Source: Deltaproteobacteria bacterium (GTDB lineage: Bacteria; Desulfobacterota; Desulfobacteria; Desulfobacterales; ETH-SRB1). From it: 64,000 bases of DNA. Shown here one piece after another: positions 1 through 8,225 of the stretch. A model generated the notes under the pieces. It worked only from the letters and a program-made list of their open reading frames with translations, was not told the origin of the DNA and ran no database searches. Position numbers and translations under genes: made by a program. Numbering within the stretch: position 1 is the first letter of the stretch; every line of letters begins with the position of its first letter. The stretch lies in assembly GCA_030272815.1 (NCBI GenBank), contig JAJSZT010000003.1, forward strand, positions 62,001-126,000, written 5' to 3'.

Positions 1-135
1 AAGCGGACCATAACGCAAAATAGCCTCATATGCATAATTAGAACAGGTGGGATAAAAACGACAAGAAGGACCCAGAACAGGAGACAGTATGTATTGATAC
101 AACCTGATAAATATTAAAAAAATTCTTTTAATCAT
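1..135 (-). CDS. yidD: Membrane protein insertion efficiency factor YidD (partial, C-terminus off the window)
   Basis: The reverse strand from ATG at 135 encodes 45 residues that run off the left edge. The segment [19 protein letters not shown] is the diagnostic YidD core, with both conserved cysteines. YidD is a small membrane-associated protein that helps the YidC insertase place proteins in the inner membrane. The start overlaps the rnpA stop by 8 nt, the usual rpmH-rnpA-yidD order. Only the N-terminal half is visible, so integrity cannot be judged. Confidence 0.93.
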   Translation of the reverse strand, partial: MIKRIFLIFIRLYQYILSPVLGPSCRFYPTCSNYAYEAILRYGPL

Positions 136-481
136 GACTAACTGATATTTTATCAAAAATTTTTTGAAGAGATAATAACGCCAGGTCTGAAGTTAGTCCT
201 GCGGCTTCTTTCTTGGCAATTATATTAATATCCCAAAAACCAGTTATCTTATGCCTGTTTAACCGAAAATATTCACGAAAAATACGTTTGATCCTGTTAC
301 GTTCTACAGCGTTCCCAACCTTTTTGGATACAGTAACACCCAATCGTGTTCTCTTAAACCTGCCCGGACAGAATAGAACAATAAAATATCTGTTCTGAAG
401 TTTGATTCCACATCTTGATATTCCAAGAAAATCGGAACGTTTTAAAATTCTATCTGCCTTTGTAAATGGAAAAAAGCGCAA
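128..481 (-). CDS. rnpA: Ribonuclease P protein component
   Basis: A 117-residue basic protein, the protein subunit of RNase P, which helps the catalytic RNA mature the 5' ends of tRNAs. The family signature [18 protein letters not shown] is near the middle and [10 protein letters not shown] precedes it; length is typical. The first codon is TTG at 481. No ATG lies upstream in frame before a stop at about 542, so TTG is the best choice. It sits 213 nt downstream of rpmH, a wider gap than usual for this pair, and overlaps yidD by 8 nt. Confidence 0.93.
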   Translation of the reverse strand: MRFFPFTKADRILKRSDFLGISRCGIKLQNRYFIVLFCPGRFKRTRLGVTVSKKVGNAVERNRIKRIFREYFRLNRHKITGFWDINIIAKKEAAGLTSDLALLSLQKIFDKISVSHD

Positions 482-694
482 AAAATATTTGCCCTCTGTA
501 GCCGAAATCGATAAATTTAATTTTGGCAGCTTCGTAAAAAGCTATATTATGCTGCTTCGCGGCACTGTAACCGAAAATAACTTGTCAATCATATCAAAAG
601 ATTATGTGATTTAGTTATTTGAAAGTCCATTTTCTTCGTGCCGTAAACTGTCCCGCCTATATTTGTGCGGGATTACTTTGCCGTCCTTCGATTT

Positions 695-829
695 TTAAAC
701 AACTAAACGCTTTCTCCCTTTCGCTCTCCGCCTGTTAATAACTCTTCTTCCCTGTTTTGTTGACATTCTTTTCAAGAATCCATGTGTTCTGGCTCGTTTA
801 ATTCTGCTTGGCTGATAAGTTCTTTTCAT
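695..829 (-). CDS. rpmH: Large ribosomal subunit protein bL34
   Basis: A 44-residue, very basic protein read on the minus strand from ATG at 829 to TAA at 695. It starts [20 protein letters not shown] and ends [12 protein letters not shown], which is bL34 over its full length. It is followed on the same strand by rnpA and yidD. The chromosome-origin gene dnaA is not next to it: the upstream neighbour is rng, about 0.5 kb away. Confidence 0.97.
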   Translation of the reverse strand: MKRTYQPSRIKRARTHGFLKRMSTKQGRRVINRRRAKGRKRLVV

Positions 830-1323
830 AATTCAATCCTTTGAGACCTCTGTAAAACATCACTTCATGCCCGGCACAACCTGATATCAGCAACAACTGG
901 CCAAAACATAATTTAAAGGGTTTTAAATAAAATGAACGTTTTCTAAGGTCTCCAAAAAAATAGCAAGTAATTAGTGCCTGTCCGAAAAGTATTTTTTTTA
1001 ATACTGGCAATAGGTTCAGCTTATTTACCGATGTGAAGATTTGTGAAAAAGCTATTAGCCATTAGCTATTAGCTCTTAGCTGAATGTGTTATCTGTTTGA
1101 TTTTTTAAGCTAAAAGCTAACTGCTAAAAATCTTCGGTTTGAAAATAGTATCCAACTGACTGTAATTTCAGGTGTTCTGAGTTTTCGTCCAAGCACTAAT
1201 TATATAACATATTAAGATAATAATAATTACGATTTTAATAGCCGCAACTCAAATACATAAAATTTTAAAAAAAACACAATGTTTTTATATTGTCAAGCTC
1301 CAAAATTTACCAAAAATTTACTG
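830..1323. repeat. Intergenic region with inverted-repeat elements, no gene seen
   Basis: No credible gene lies between rng and rpmH. Positions 969-1201 are bounded by imperfect inverted ends (TTAGTGCCTGTCCGAAAA at the left, TTTTCGTCCAAGCACTAAT at the right). Inside, 1048-1130 holds a second inverted repeat made of TTAGCTATTAGCTCTTAGCT-like words and their complement. A related end word occurs near 5915-5935. This looks like a MITE-like or degenerate repeat. A promoter for rpmH on the minus strand may lie here but I could not place one. Confidence 0.45.
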
Positions 1324-2868
1324 CTATTCTTTGAGAACTTCAAAAATATCAAATTCTTCCATATGAAACTGAGGATTAGGGTATATTACAATCCGTTTGC
1401 CAAGAGTTTGTTCTAAGGAGGTTATTATATGATTTTCTTCGCCGAGAAAAAGATCGGCAATTTTAGAGTTTACCATTAGGGTCAGTTGAACCCCCGCCAT
1501 ATTGGACGCGTCTCGGAGTATCTCCCTGTATATATTATAACAAATTGTTTGTCTGGATATAAGGGAACCCTCTCCGTCGCAATAAAAACAAGGCTCGCAA
1601 AGCATCCTTGTCAGCGACTGTCTAGTCCGTTTGCGGGTCATCTGTATCAAACCCATCTCCGACATCGGAAGAATATGGCTCTTGCTTCTATCTTTTGTTA
1701 GCGCCTTCTTAAGGGCATTAAATATTTTTTCCTGGTTTGATTTTTTTTCAACATCAATAAAATCTATTATAATTATACCGCCTATATCTCTAAGGCGTAT
1801 TTGATATGCTATCTCTTTAACGGCCTCTAAATTTGTCTTTAAAATTGTTTCCTCAAGATTATGCTTGCCGACATATCGACCGGTGTTTACATCTATCGCT
1901 ACAAGGGCTTCCGTTTGTTCAATCACAATATAGCCGCCAGATTTAAGCCACACTTTTCTTCTTAATGCACGTGATATGTCGCCTTCTAAATTATAAGCAT
2001 CAAAAATTGGCTCGGAACCTTCGTATAGCTCAACAGAATCCTTTAAGCTTGGCATGAATGTATCGAGAAAAGAAAGAATTGATTCAAAACCGGAACGAGA
2101 ATCAATAATTAATTTTTCTGCTTCGTTGGTCAAAAGATCCCTTACTGCTCGAAGGCTAACGGTAAGCTCCTGGTGTAAAAGAGAAGGCGCCGGCGCTGAC
2201 TTGTATCTTCTCTGAATGCTTTCCCACAAATTGTTAAGAAAACCCATTTCTTTTTCGAGCTTGTCTTCATATATGCCCTCGCTAACCGTCCTCACAATAT
2301 AGCCATAAGGTTCTTTTCTTAAGGACAGAACTATATTTTTTAAACGTTTTCGTTCGGTTTCGTTTTCTATACACCTGGATATGCCAATATGATCAGATGT
2401 CGGCATAAGAACAAGGAAGCGGCCTGGAAGCGAAATATAATTAGTTACTCTTGGCCCCTTTGTCCCAATTGGGGACTTGGCAACCTGAACCATGATCTCC
2501 TGGCCCTCAGTAATAAGCTCCTCAATGTGACGGCTATCCCGTTCTACAGGGGATGAGGTATGATTTGCAGTGCCTGTGCCGGAAATTTTATGGTCAACTT
2601 CACTGTTTTTAATAAAAATTTGTTCGAATTCTTTATAATCATTGCAAATTACATCATCAACATATATAAAAGCTGCCTGATTTAAACCAATATCAACAAA
2701 GGCTGCCTGCATACCCGGCAGAACTCTCTGCACCCTCCCTTTATATATATTTCCCGCTATATTGGAATCGTCTCCTCTCTCAATAAAAATTTCTACAATT
2801 GTTCCATCTTCAAAAAGAGCGACTCTGGTTTCATGTTCTGTAACATTTATGATTAGCTTTTTATGCAT
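1324..2868 (-). CDS. rng: Ribonuclease G / RNase E-family endoribonuclease
   Basis: A 514-residue cytoplasmic endoribonuclease for rRNA maturation and mRNA decay. An S1 RNA-binding domain spans about residues 38-125 (IYKGRVQRVLPGMQAAFVDI). The catalytic magnesium-binding aspartates are in LVAIDVNTG (D326) and IIIIDFIDV (D369). The zinc-link is CEPCFYCDGEG near 424-434. There is no long C-terminal scaffold, so it is RNase G-like rather than full RNase E. It lies downstream of the B12/radical-SAM gene on the same strand, an arrangement common in Gram-negative and clostridial genomes. The ~210 nt between them hold two repeat elements. Confidence 0.93.
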   Translation of the reverse strand: MHKKLIINVTEHETRVALFEDGTIVEIFIERGDDSNIAGNIYKGRVQRVLPGMQAAFVDIGLNQAAFIYVDDVICNDYKEFEQIFIKNSEVDHKISGTGTANHTSSPVERDSRHIEELITEGQEIMVQVAKSPIGTKGPRVTNYISLPGRFLVLMPTSDHIGISRCIENETERKRLKNIVLSLRKEPYGYIVRTVSEGIYEDKLEKEMGFLNNLWESIQRRYKSAPAPSLLHQELTVSLRAVRDLLTNEAEKLIIDSRSGFESILSFLDTFMPSLKDSVELYEGSEPIFDAYNLEGDISRALRRKVWLKSGGYIVIEQTEALVAIDVNTGRYVGKHNLEETILKTNLEAVKEIAYQIRLRDIGGIIIIDFIDVEKKSNQEKIFNALKKALTKDRSKSHILPMSEMGLIQMTRKRTRQSLTRMLCEPCFYCDGEGSLISRQTICYNIYREILRDASNMAGVQLTLMVNSKIADLFLGEENHIITSLEQTLGKRIVIYPNPQFHMEEFDIFEVLKE

Positions 2869-2887
2869 CTATTTGATTTCTTAATAT

Positions 2888-3030
2888 GTAAACGTTCGCG
2901 GAACATTGAAATTAGAAATTTGGCCTTCATGTTTTTGTACTGTTCTTCCCAATTTCCAATTTCCAATTTCTATTTTAATCTCTCCCAAATTTCTACTTTC
3001 TAATTTCAAGTTTCAAGCCGTGAACGGCTA
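2888..3030. repeat. MITE-like repeat, GTGAACGG family (inverted copy)
   Basis: About 143 bp ending in AACGTTCGCGGAACATTGAA and CAAGTTTCAAGCCGTGAACG. It is close to the reverse complement of the copy at 22749-22892 and similar to 25494-25615. The interior is made of ATTTCCAATTTC-like words that can fold back on themselves. It directly abuts a copy of a second family at 3031-3083. No coding potential is seen. Confidence 0.7.
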
Positions 3031-3083
3031 TGCTGCATCAAGATCTTGGCACATTTCTTCGCAAAAAATTGCTCAACTTAGGT
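3031..3083. repeat. Half copy of the CTCAGTTGAGCG-family element
   Basis: The reverse complement of 3031-3083 reads ACCTAAGTTGAGCAATTTTT then GCGAAGAAATGTGCCAAGAT, matching the left halves of the copies at 7355-7431 and 18811-18972. It overlaps the 3' end of the minus-strand radical-SAM gene and supplies its last codon and stop. Confidence 0.65.
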
Positions 3084-5606
3084 TTTAATAAATCTTGCTT
3101 TTTTTGCCTTTTCATCGGTTAGCTTGAAAATTTCTTTAATTACCTCTAAGGGTCTTGCTGTCTTACCTGATTCCGACCTAAGTGTTATCTGTAATTTGTC
3201 TGGCTTAAGCAACTCTATGTCTAAAACCATATACTTTAAGTCTATCTTTTTCAACCTCCCTTTTCTGTCAATACGAGAAACGATGAACTCCGGGCTTTGT
3301 AAAAAATTTTCCAGCTCTTTGTTATTAAAAATTTCTTCCATTGTAACAATATAATTATATTTTTTCTCATTATTATGGACCGTTTTGGTTGAAACAATTT
3401 GACAGTCGTGAACAGAAAGACCTTCTGGAAGGTGCTTATTTAAACTTTCTATTATTGACTGTGGTTTAAAATTCTCTGGAACAACCAGATAAAAATATTC
3501 TTTTAGACTTTCCAGGCCTATAGGCAAAGTATCTTCAAAAGAAATTTTTGGTTTAGGATGAAATCCTTCTGAAAACTTAATTGGTATTCCGGCACGCCTT
3601 AAAGCCCGCAAAAGAATATTAACAAGTTCAAGATGTCCAAAATATTTTGCCTGGTCGAGTTTTGAAAAAGAAACTTTGAGTGTTTTTAATAACGCACCCT
3701 TTATAATCGGCTTGATATTATCCGAAGTTAACAAACCACTGCCGATATCAAATGCTGATTTCTCCGCAGGCATTTCAAATACTTTTGGTTCTATAACATT
3801 AAAATCACATACTCCGCAGGCATTACAATCACCCGTACGACAGTCTGGAGTAAGTTCGCCCCTTGTTGCTTTTTCCCATTCTTCTATTAAATAATTTTTT
3901 TCAATCCCAACATCGATGTGGTCCCATGGAAGCGGCTCGTCTGTATTCCTTGACCTGCCTGTATAAAAACCTATATCCACCCCCTCATCACAAACAGCCT
4001 CCTGCCACAAGCTATATCTAAACCAATCACTCCAACCATCTAACTTACATCCCTTCTTGTGTGCAGCGACCAGTAAATGTGAAAGCTGTCTGTCGCCGCG
4101 CGCCCAAAGTCCCTCAAGCAAACTAACCTTCGGGTTTTGCCATTTAAAATTAATACCGGACATTTTAAGATTGTTCTGCAGCCAGCCAATCCTATCCTTT
4201 GATTCAGCTAAAGAAATCTGTGGTGCCCACTGAAAGGGAGTGTGGGGTTTTGGAATAAAGGTTGTAAAGCTAACGTTTATTTTATTTTTGCGCCGCCCTT
4301 TGCCGGTATTAATCCTTCTAAGTTCTTTTACAAGATTCACAATTGATTTAAGATCTTCACTTGTCTCCGTTGGAAGACCAACCATAAAATAAAGCTTTAT
4401 AACCTGCCAACCCAAATCATAAGCGTTTTTCACTGTATCAATGATATCTTTCTTTCTAATATTCTTATTAATAACATCGCGAAGCCTTTGGCTGCCGGCT
4501 TCGGGAGCTATGGTGAAACCTGTTTTTCTGACTCGCTTAATATGTTGCATGAGTTCCGGCGTCAATGTTCCTGCCCGTAGAGAAGGAAATGAAACAGCTA
4601 TATTTCTTGGCTCGCACAAAGTCATAAGCTGTTCCATCAGAGGGTTTATACATATATAATCTCCAATGCTTAATGACAACAAAGAGATATCCTCGTAACC
4701 CGTCGCTGTTATTGATTTGTTCGATAGAGCCAGAATTGTATCCACAGACCTTTCCCGTACTGGACGGTATATCATCCCTGCCTGACAAAACCTGCAACCC
4801 CTTGTACATCCTCTGGATACTTCAAGACGAAGCCGATCGTGTATGGGCCTGCCATAGGGTATGATCGGGGCTTCAGGAAAAGGTGCTTTATCAAGATCAT
4901 CTACTATAGCCTTCTTAATTTTTTGGTATTTCGAAAACCTGGGCAAAAGAATCTGAAAACCTGATCCGTCAAATTTTGGTTCAAAAAAAGCCGGTATATA
5001 AACACCCTGTATATCTGACCAGATTTTATAAAGGACTTCTTTTTCTCCATTGAAGCCCTCTTTCCATTTAAGCCAGGAACGAGACATTTCCATTATTACG
5101 TTTTCACCGTCTCCTATAACAATAGCATCAAAAAAGTCGGCAACAGGCTCAGGGTTACAGGCACAAGGACCACCTGCAATTATTAGAGGATGTGAACTAT
5201 CTCTTTGCGAAGAAAAAAACGGAATTTTTGCAAGGTCTAGAATGTTAAGAACATTAGTATAATTCAGTTCATAAAGGAGGCTGAATCCGATAATATCAAA
5301 CTCTTTAAGAGGTTTTTTAGATTCCAGGGACATTAATGGGGTATTGGATGACCTAAGATATGCCTCCATGTCGGTGCCTGGAACAAAAACCCTTTCCGCT
5401 GCTATTTCTTCATGACTATTTAATATATGATAAAGTATAATTAGCCCTAAATGAGATGTTCCTATTTCGTAAAGATCCGGAAAAACAAGAGCAATACTAA
5501 GCTTTACTTTGCTTTCATCTTTTTTTATACAATTTGTTTCCGTGCCTAAATAACGACTTGGTCTCTCAACTAGCGGCAGGATGTCTTGAATGGATTTAAT
5601 GTTCAT
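3078..5606 (-). CDS. B12-binding/radical SAM protein fused to a DUF2344 domain (TIGR03960/TIGR03936 type)
   Basis: An 842-residue protein. An N-terminal cobalamin-binding-like region (about 35-235, with FPDLYEIGTSHLGL and AGGPCACNPEP) is followed by a radical SAM core whose 4Fe-4S motif is SRGCTRGCRFCQAG (C267, C271, C274). The last ~220 residues, starting around LLKTLKVSFSKLDQ and containing FSEGFHPKPKISF, are the DUF2344 domain. Members of this family are widely encoded next to rng, as here; a role in RNA or ribosome modification is often suspected but not established. Its stop codon lies inside a repeat element, so the native C-terminus may have been altered by that insertion. Confidence 0.88.
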   Translation of the reverse strand: MNIKSIQDILPLVERPSRYLGTETNCIKKDESKVKLSIALVFPDLYEIGTSHLGLIILYHILNSHEEIAAERVFVPGTDMEAYLRSSNTPLMSLESKKPLKEFDIIGFSLLYELNYTNVLNILDLAKIPFFSSQRDSSHPLIIAGGPCACNPEPVADFFDAIVIGDGENVIMEMSRSWLKWKEGFNGEKEVLYKIWSDIQGVYIPAFFEPKFDGSGFQILLPRFSKYQKIKKAIVDDLDKAPFPEAPIIPYGRPIHDRLRLEVSRGCTRGCRFCQAGMIYRPVRERSVDTILALSNKSITATGYEDISLLSLSIGDYICINPLMEQLMTLCEPRNIAVSFPSLRAGTLTPELMQHIKRVRKTGFTIAPEAGSQRLRDVINKNIRKKDIIDTVKNAYDLGWQVIKLYFMVGLPTETSEDLKSIVNLVKELRRINTGKGRRKNKINVSFTTFIPKPHTPFQWAPQISLAESKDRIGWLQNNLKMSGINFKWQNPKVSLLEGLWARGDRQLSHLLVAAHKKGCKLDGWSDWFRYSLWQEAVCDEGVDIGFYTGRSRNTDEPLPWDHIDVGIEKNYLIEEWEKATRGELTPDCRTGDCNACGVCDFNVIEPKVFEMPAEKSAFDIGSGLLTSDNIKPIIKGALLKTLKVSFSKLDQAKYFGHLELVNILLRALRRAGIPIKFSEGFHPKPKISFEDTLPIGLESLKEYFYLVVPENFKPQSIIESLNKHLPEGLSVHDCQIVSTKTVHNNEKKYNYIVTMEEIFNNKELENFLQSPEFIVSRIDRKGRLKKIDLKYMVLDIELLKPDKLQITLRSESGKTARPLEVIKEIFKLTDEKAKKARFIKT

Positions 5607-5948
5607 GATATGAATTTATATATCTGATAATTTATTAACGATATGAACTCAAAAAAATATAACGATGACAAAGCTGACAACTCAAAGCAACAAAAAACTT
5701 GTTAAATGGATAGTCTCATTTTTTGCACCGCTCAACAAGGCTTACAAACTATAGACTTTCAGATAATTAATTTCACAAGGCCAGAAGGAGGAAAGCGTAT
5801 TAGTTATACGTCGACGACTGATAACACAGTGAAATTATTTATCTGAAAGTCTATACACCACGGGATTGCTTCGCTAACGCTCGCAATGACAACTTTTTAA
5901 TGAAACACTATGATAGTTTTCGTTCGGGCACTATAATTAGGAAATTCT
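5607..5948. repeat. Intergenic region with a 106-bp inverted-repeat element (5750-5855)
   Basis: Between two divergent genes. Positions 5750-5855 carry near-perfect terminal inverted repeats of about 27 bp (TATAGACTTTCAGATAATTA and its complement at 5829-5855), typical of a MITE. Immediately after, 5858-5892 holds GGGATTGCTTCGCTAACGCT followed by CGCAATGACAAC, a short palindromic word of a kind widely repeated in bacterial genomes. The end word GTTTTCGTTCGGGCACTATA at 5916-5935 resembles the ends of the 969-1201 element. No gene is seen. Confidence 0.6.
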
Positions 5949-7331
5949 ATGTACCGTATAAAAATCCATAAACTTTTAAAATCAGAAACGCCCCGGGATA
6001 ATATTATTGTTAAAGGGTGGGTAAGAACCAGGCGCGATTCAAGTAATTTTTCGTTTATAGAAATAAATGACGGATCCTGTCTTGAAAACCTGCAGATTGT
6101 TGCCAATGAATCTTTAGAAAATTACGAGGATATAAAAAAACTTACAACCGGATCAGCCGTAGCGGTTTTCGGCAACCTGATTGAGTCACAGGGAAGGGGC
6201 CAACAATGGGAAATGAATGCAAAAGCATTAGAGGTAATAAGCCTGGCGCCAGACTCATACCCTTTGCAGAAAAAACGTCACACAGACGAATTTTTAAGAA
6301 CAATCGCCCACTTAAGACCAAGAACAAACAAATACGGCGCTGTTTTTCGCATTAGATCGGAACTTTCTTTTGCTATTCACAGGTTTTTCAGAGAAAGAGG
6401 TTTTCGCTATATTCATTCTCCAATAATAACCGGCTCTGATTGTGAGGGGGCTGGAGAACTGTTTAAGGTAACTACAATTGATTTTGAAAACCCGCCAAAA
6501 AAAGATGGGAAAATTGACTATTCCAGGGACTTTTTTGGAACAGAGGCAAGCCTTACGGTATCAGGACAGCTTTCCGCTGAAATGTTTGCTTTAGCGCTGG
6601 GGGATGTTTATACATTCGGCCCAACATTCAGGGCAGAAAATTCAAACACAAAAAGACATGTTTCCGAATTCTGGATGGTCGAACCTGAAATGGCTTTCTG
6701 CGACCTTTTTGAGGATATAGACCTTGCAGAAGAAATGGTTAAGTATCTTACCGTATATATACTGGAAGAATGCTCTGACGATCTGAAGCTTTTTACAAGG
6801 TTTGTTGATAAAAATTTAAAACCTGCCTTAGAAAATATTGCCCAGTCTGAATTTAAAAGAATTCTTTACGAAGAGGCCGTAGAAATTTTAAGAAAATCCG
6901 GGAAAAACTTCAAGTTCGATATAAGTTTTGGAAAAGATCTTCAGACAGAACACGAACGCTATCTAACCGAAGATTTCTTTAAAAAACCTGTGGTTATCTA
7001 TAATTACCCAAAAGACATTAAACCTTTTTATATGAGGCTGAATGATGACAACAAGAGTGTAGCGGCCATGGATGTTCTTGTTCCGCGTATAGGTGAATTA
7101 ATAGGCGGAAGCCAGCGCGAAGAACGTCTGTCGATGCTTGAAGCTCGTATGAATGAAACGGGTCTGTTAAAAGAAAATTATTGGTGGTATTTAGATTCCC
7201 GAAGATTTGGAACTGTTCCTCACAGTGGTTTTGGTCTTGGGTTTGAGAGGTTGATAATGTTAATGACGGGTACAAGCAACATCAGAGATGTAATTCCATT
7301 TCCAAGAACCCCAAACAGCATAGATTTCTGA
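5949..7331 (+). CDS. asnS: Asparaginyl-tRNA synthetase
   Basis: A 460-residue class II aminoacyl-tRNA synthetase that charges tRNA-Asn; length matches bacterial AsnRS (about 465). An N-terminal OB-fold anticodon-binding domain (residues 15-110, VKGWVRTRRDSSNFSFIEIN) precedes the catalytic core. Motif 2 is TFRAENSNTKRHVSEFWMVE and motif 3 is HSGFGLGFERLIML. The motif-2 wording fits AsnRS rather than AspRS. It stands alone between a repeat-rich spacer and a converging lipoprotein gene. Confidence 0.95.
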   Translation: MYRIKIHKLLKSETPRDNIIVKGWVRTRRDSSNFSFIEINDGSCLENLQIVANESLENYEDIKKLTTGSAVAVFGNLIESQGRGQQWEMNAKALEVISLAPDSYPLQKKRHTDEFLRTIAHLRPRTNKYGAVFRIRSELSFAIHRFFRERGFRYIHSPIITGSDCEGAGELFKVTTIDFENPPKKDGKIDYSRDFFGTEASLTVSGQLSAEMFALALGDVYTFGPTFRAENSNTKRHVSEFWMVEPEMAFCDLFEDIDLAEEMVKYLTVYILEECSDDLKLFTRFVDKNLKPALENIAQSEFKRILYEEAVEILRKSGKNFKFDISFGKDLQTEHERYLTEDFFKKPVVIYNYPKDIKPFYMRLNDDNKSVAAMDVLVPRIGELIGGSQREERLSMLEARMNETGLLKENYWWYLDSRRFGTVPHSGFGLGFERLIMLMTGTSNIRDVIPFPRTPNSIDF

Positions 7332-7354
7332 CAGCAAACACCCTCCCATTATTA

Positions 7355-7431
7355 CCTCAGTTGAGCGATTTTTTGCGAAGAAATGTGCCAAGATCTTGAT
7401 GCAGGTCGAGTAAAAAATCGATCAACTGAGT
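7355..7431. repeat. MITE-like element, CTCAGTTGAGCG family (complete short copy)
   Basis: A 77-bp element with terminal inverted repeats CTCAGTTGAGCGATTTTTT (7356-7374) and AAAAAATCGATCAACTGAG (7412-7430). It sits between the convergent genes asnS and the lipoprotein, where the hairpin could also end transcription. Related copies lie at 3031-3083 (half), 18811-18972 (with extra internal sequence) and 44038-44071 (half). Confidence 0.75.
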
Positions 7432-7446
7432 TTATCAACAATATTG

Positions 7447-8178
7447 CTAAAATATAAGATTTAATACATGTATCTTGCCAGTATCTTTTTCCAATAATTG
7501 AAGCCGTAACTGTTTGGCCGAGCCTGCCTCTCCAGGAAAAAACAAAATACCATAGGCAAGGGTTTTTGGTTCCACCATTTTATTTTGAAGTGACTTTTCA
7601 TATAAATCATCAGTAATTTTTCTACGGGCATCATCTGATTGATATCCAGTTGCGCTTCCAATGGTAGCTCCGGCGGCAGCCCCAACAGCAGCCCCTTTAC
7701 CCATTGCTTCGGCCACATTTGAACCCGATACGATGCCGATGGCTGCACCGATAATGGAACCCGCTGCAGCACCAAGCAAGCCTTTATAAGCTCCCTCCTT
7801 TGCAATATTCTTTGTTTGCGAATATTTTGCAGCTCTTTCATATGCAACCTTACCACTTAAAATAGGCCATAGATTACCATTATTATCTTCCAGAAATGTT
7901 TGCTGCCCATTGATCTCTAATAGATGGTCACCCTGGTTGTCAAATACTACCTGAACTGGCAACATTCCGGCGCCGATGATATCAAACCCGAAGGCCTCTT
8001 TTGCTTCAGTACTATCCGCAAATGCTTTGGCTGCTATCTCGGCACCCTCGATGTTTACAACATTATTGTATGACGAGGGTGTTTTAAAAGACAAAGGCTT
8101 TGCCTTGTAGCTTGTAGAACAGCTTCCTAAAATGACAAAGCTAAAGAACACAAACAGAATAGAAATATACTTTTTCAT
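7447..8178 (-). CDS. Glycine-zipper lipoprotein
   Basis: A 243-residue predicted lipoprotein. The start at 8178 is chosen because GGAGG lies 8 nt upstream and it gives a clean signal peptide (MKKYISILFVFF, lipobox LGSC); a longer frame from 8229 lacks these. Residues ~130-180 form a glycine-zipper segment rich in GAAAGSIIGAAIG-like repeats, which usually packs as a membrane-embedded hairpin. An envelope location is therefore likely. It lies 47 nt downstream of acnA on the same strand, with no evident functional link. Specific function is unknown. Confidence 0.78.
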   Translation of the reverse strand: MKKYISILFVFFSFVILGSCSTSYKAKPLSFKTPSSYNNVVNIEGAEIAAKAFADSTEAKEAFGFDIIGAGMLPVQVVFDNQGDHLLEINGQQTFLEDNNGNLWPILSGKVAYERAAKYSQTKNIAKEGAYKGLLGAAAGSIIGAAIGIVSGSNVAEAMGKGAAVGAAAGATIGSATGYQSDDARRKITDDLYEKSLQNKMVEPKTLAYGILFFPGEAGSAKQLRLQLLEKDTGKIHVLNLIF

Positions 8179-8225
8179 GATCAAACCTCCATTGCGAGTC
8201 AAATTTGATGGTTTTATAATTAGGT

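Noticed and set aside
402-614. Small plus-strand reading frame opposite rnpA
   Set aside because: It is the complement of rnpA and its leader, with no ribosome-binding site or family resemblance.
830-1323. Possible chromosome origin near rpmH-rnpA
   Set aside because: No dnaA gene and no cluster of TTATCCACA boxes; the only box noted (about 18000) lies inside fdhD.
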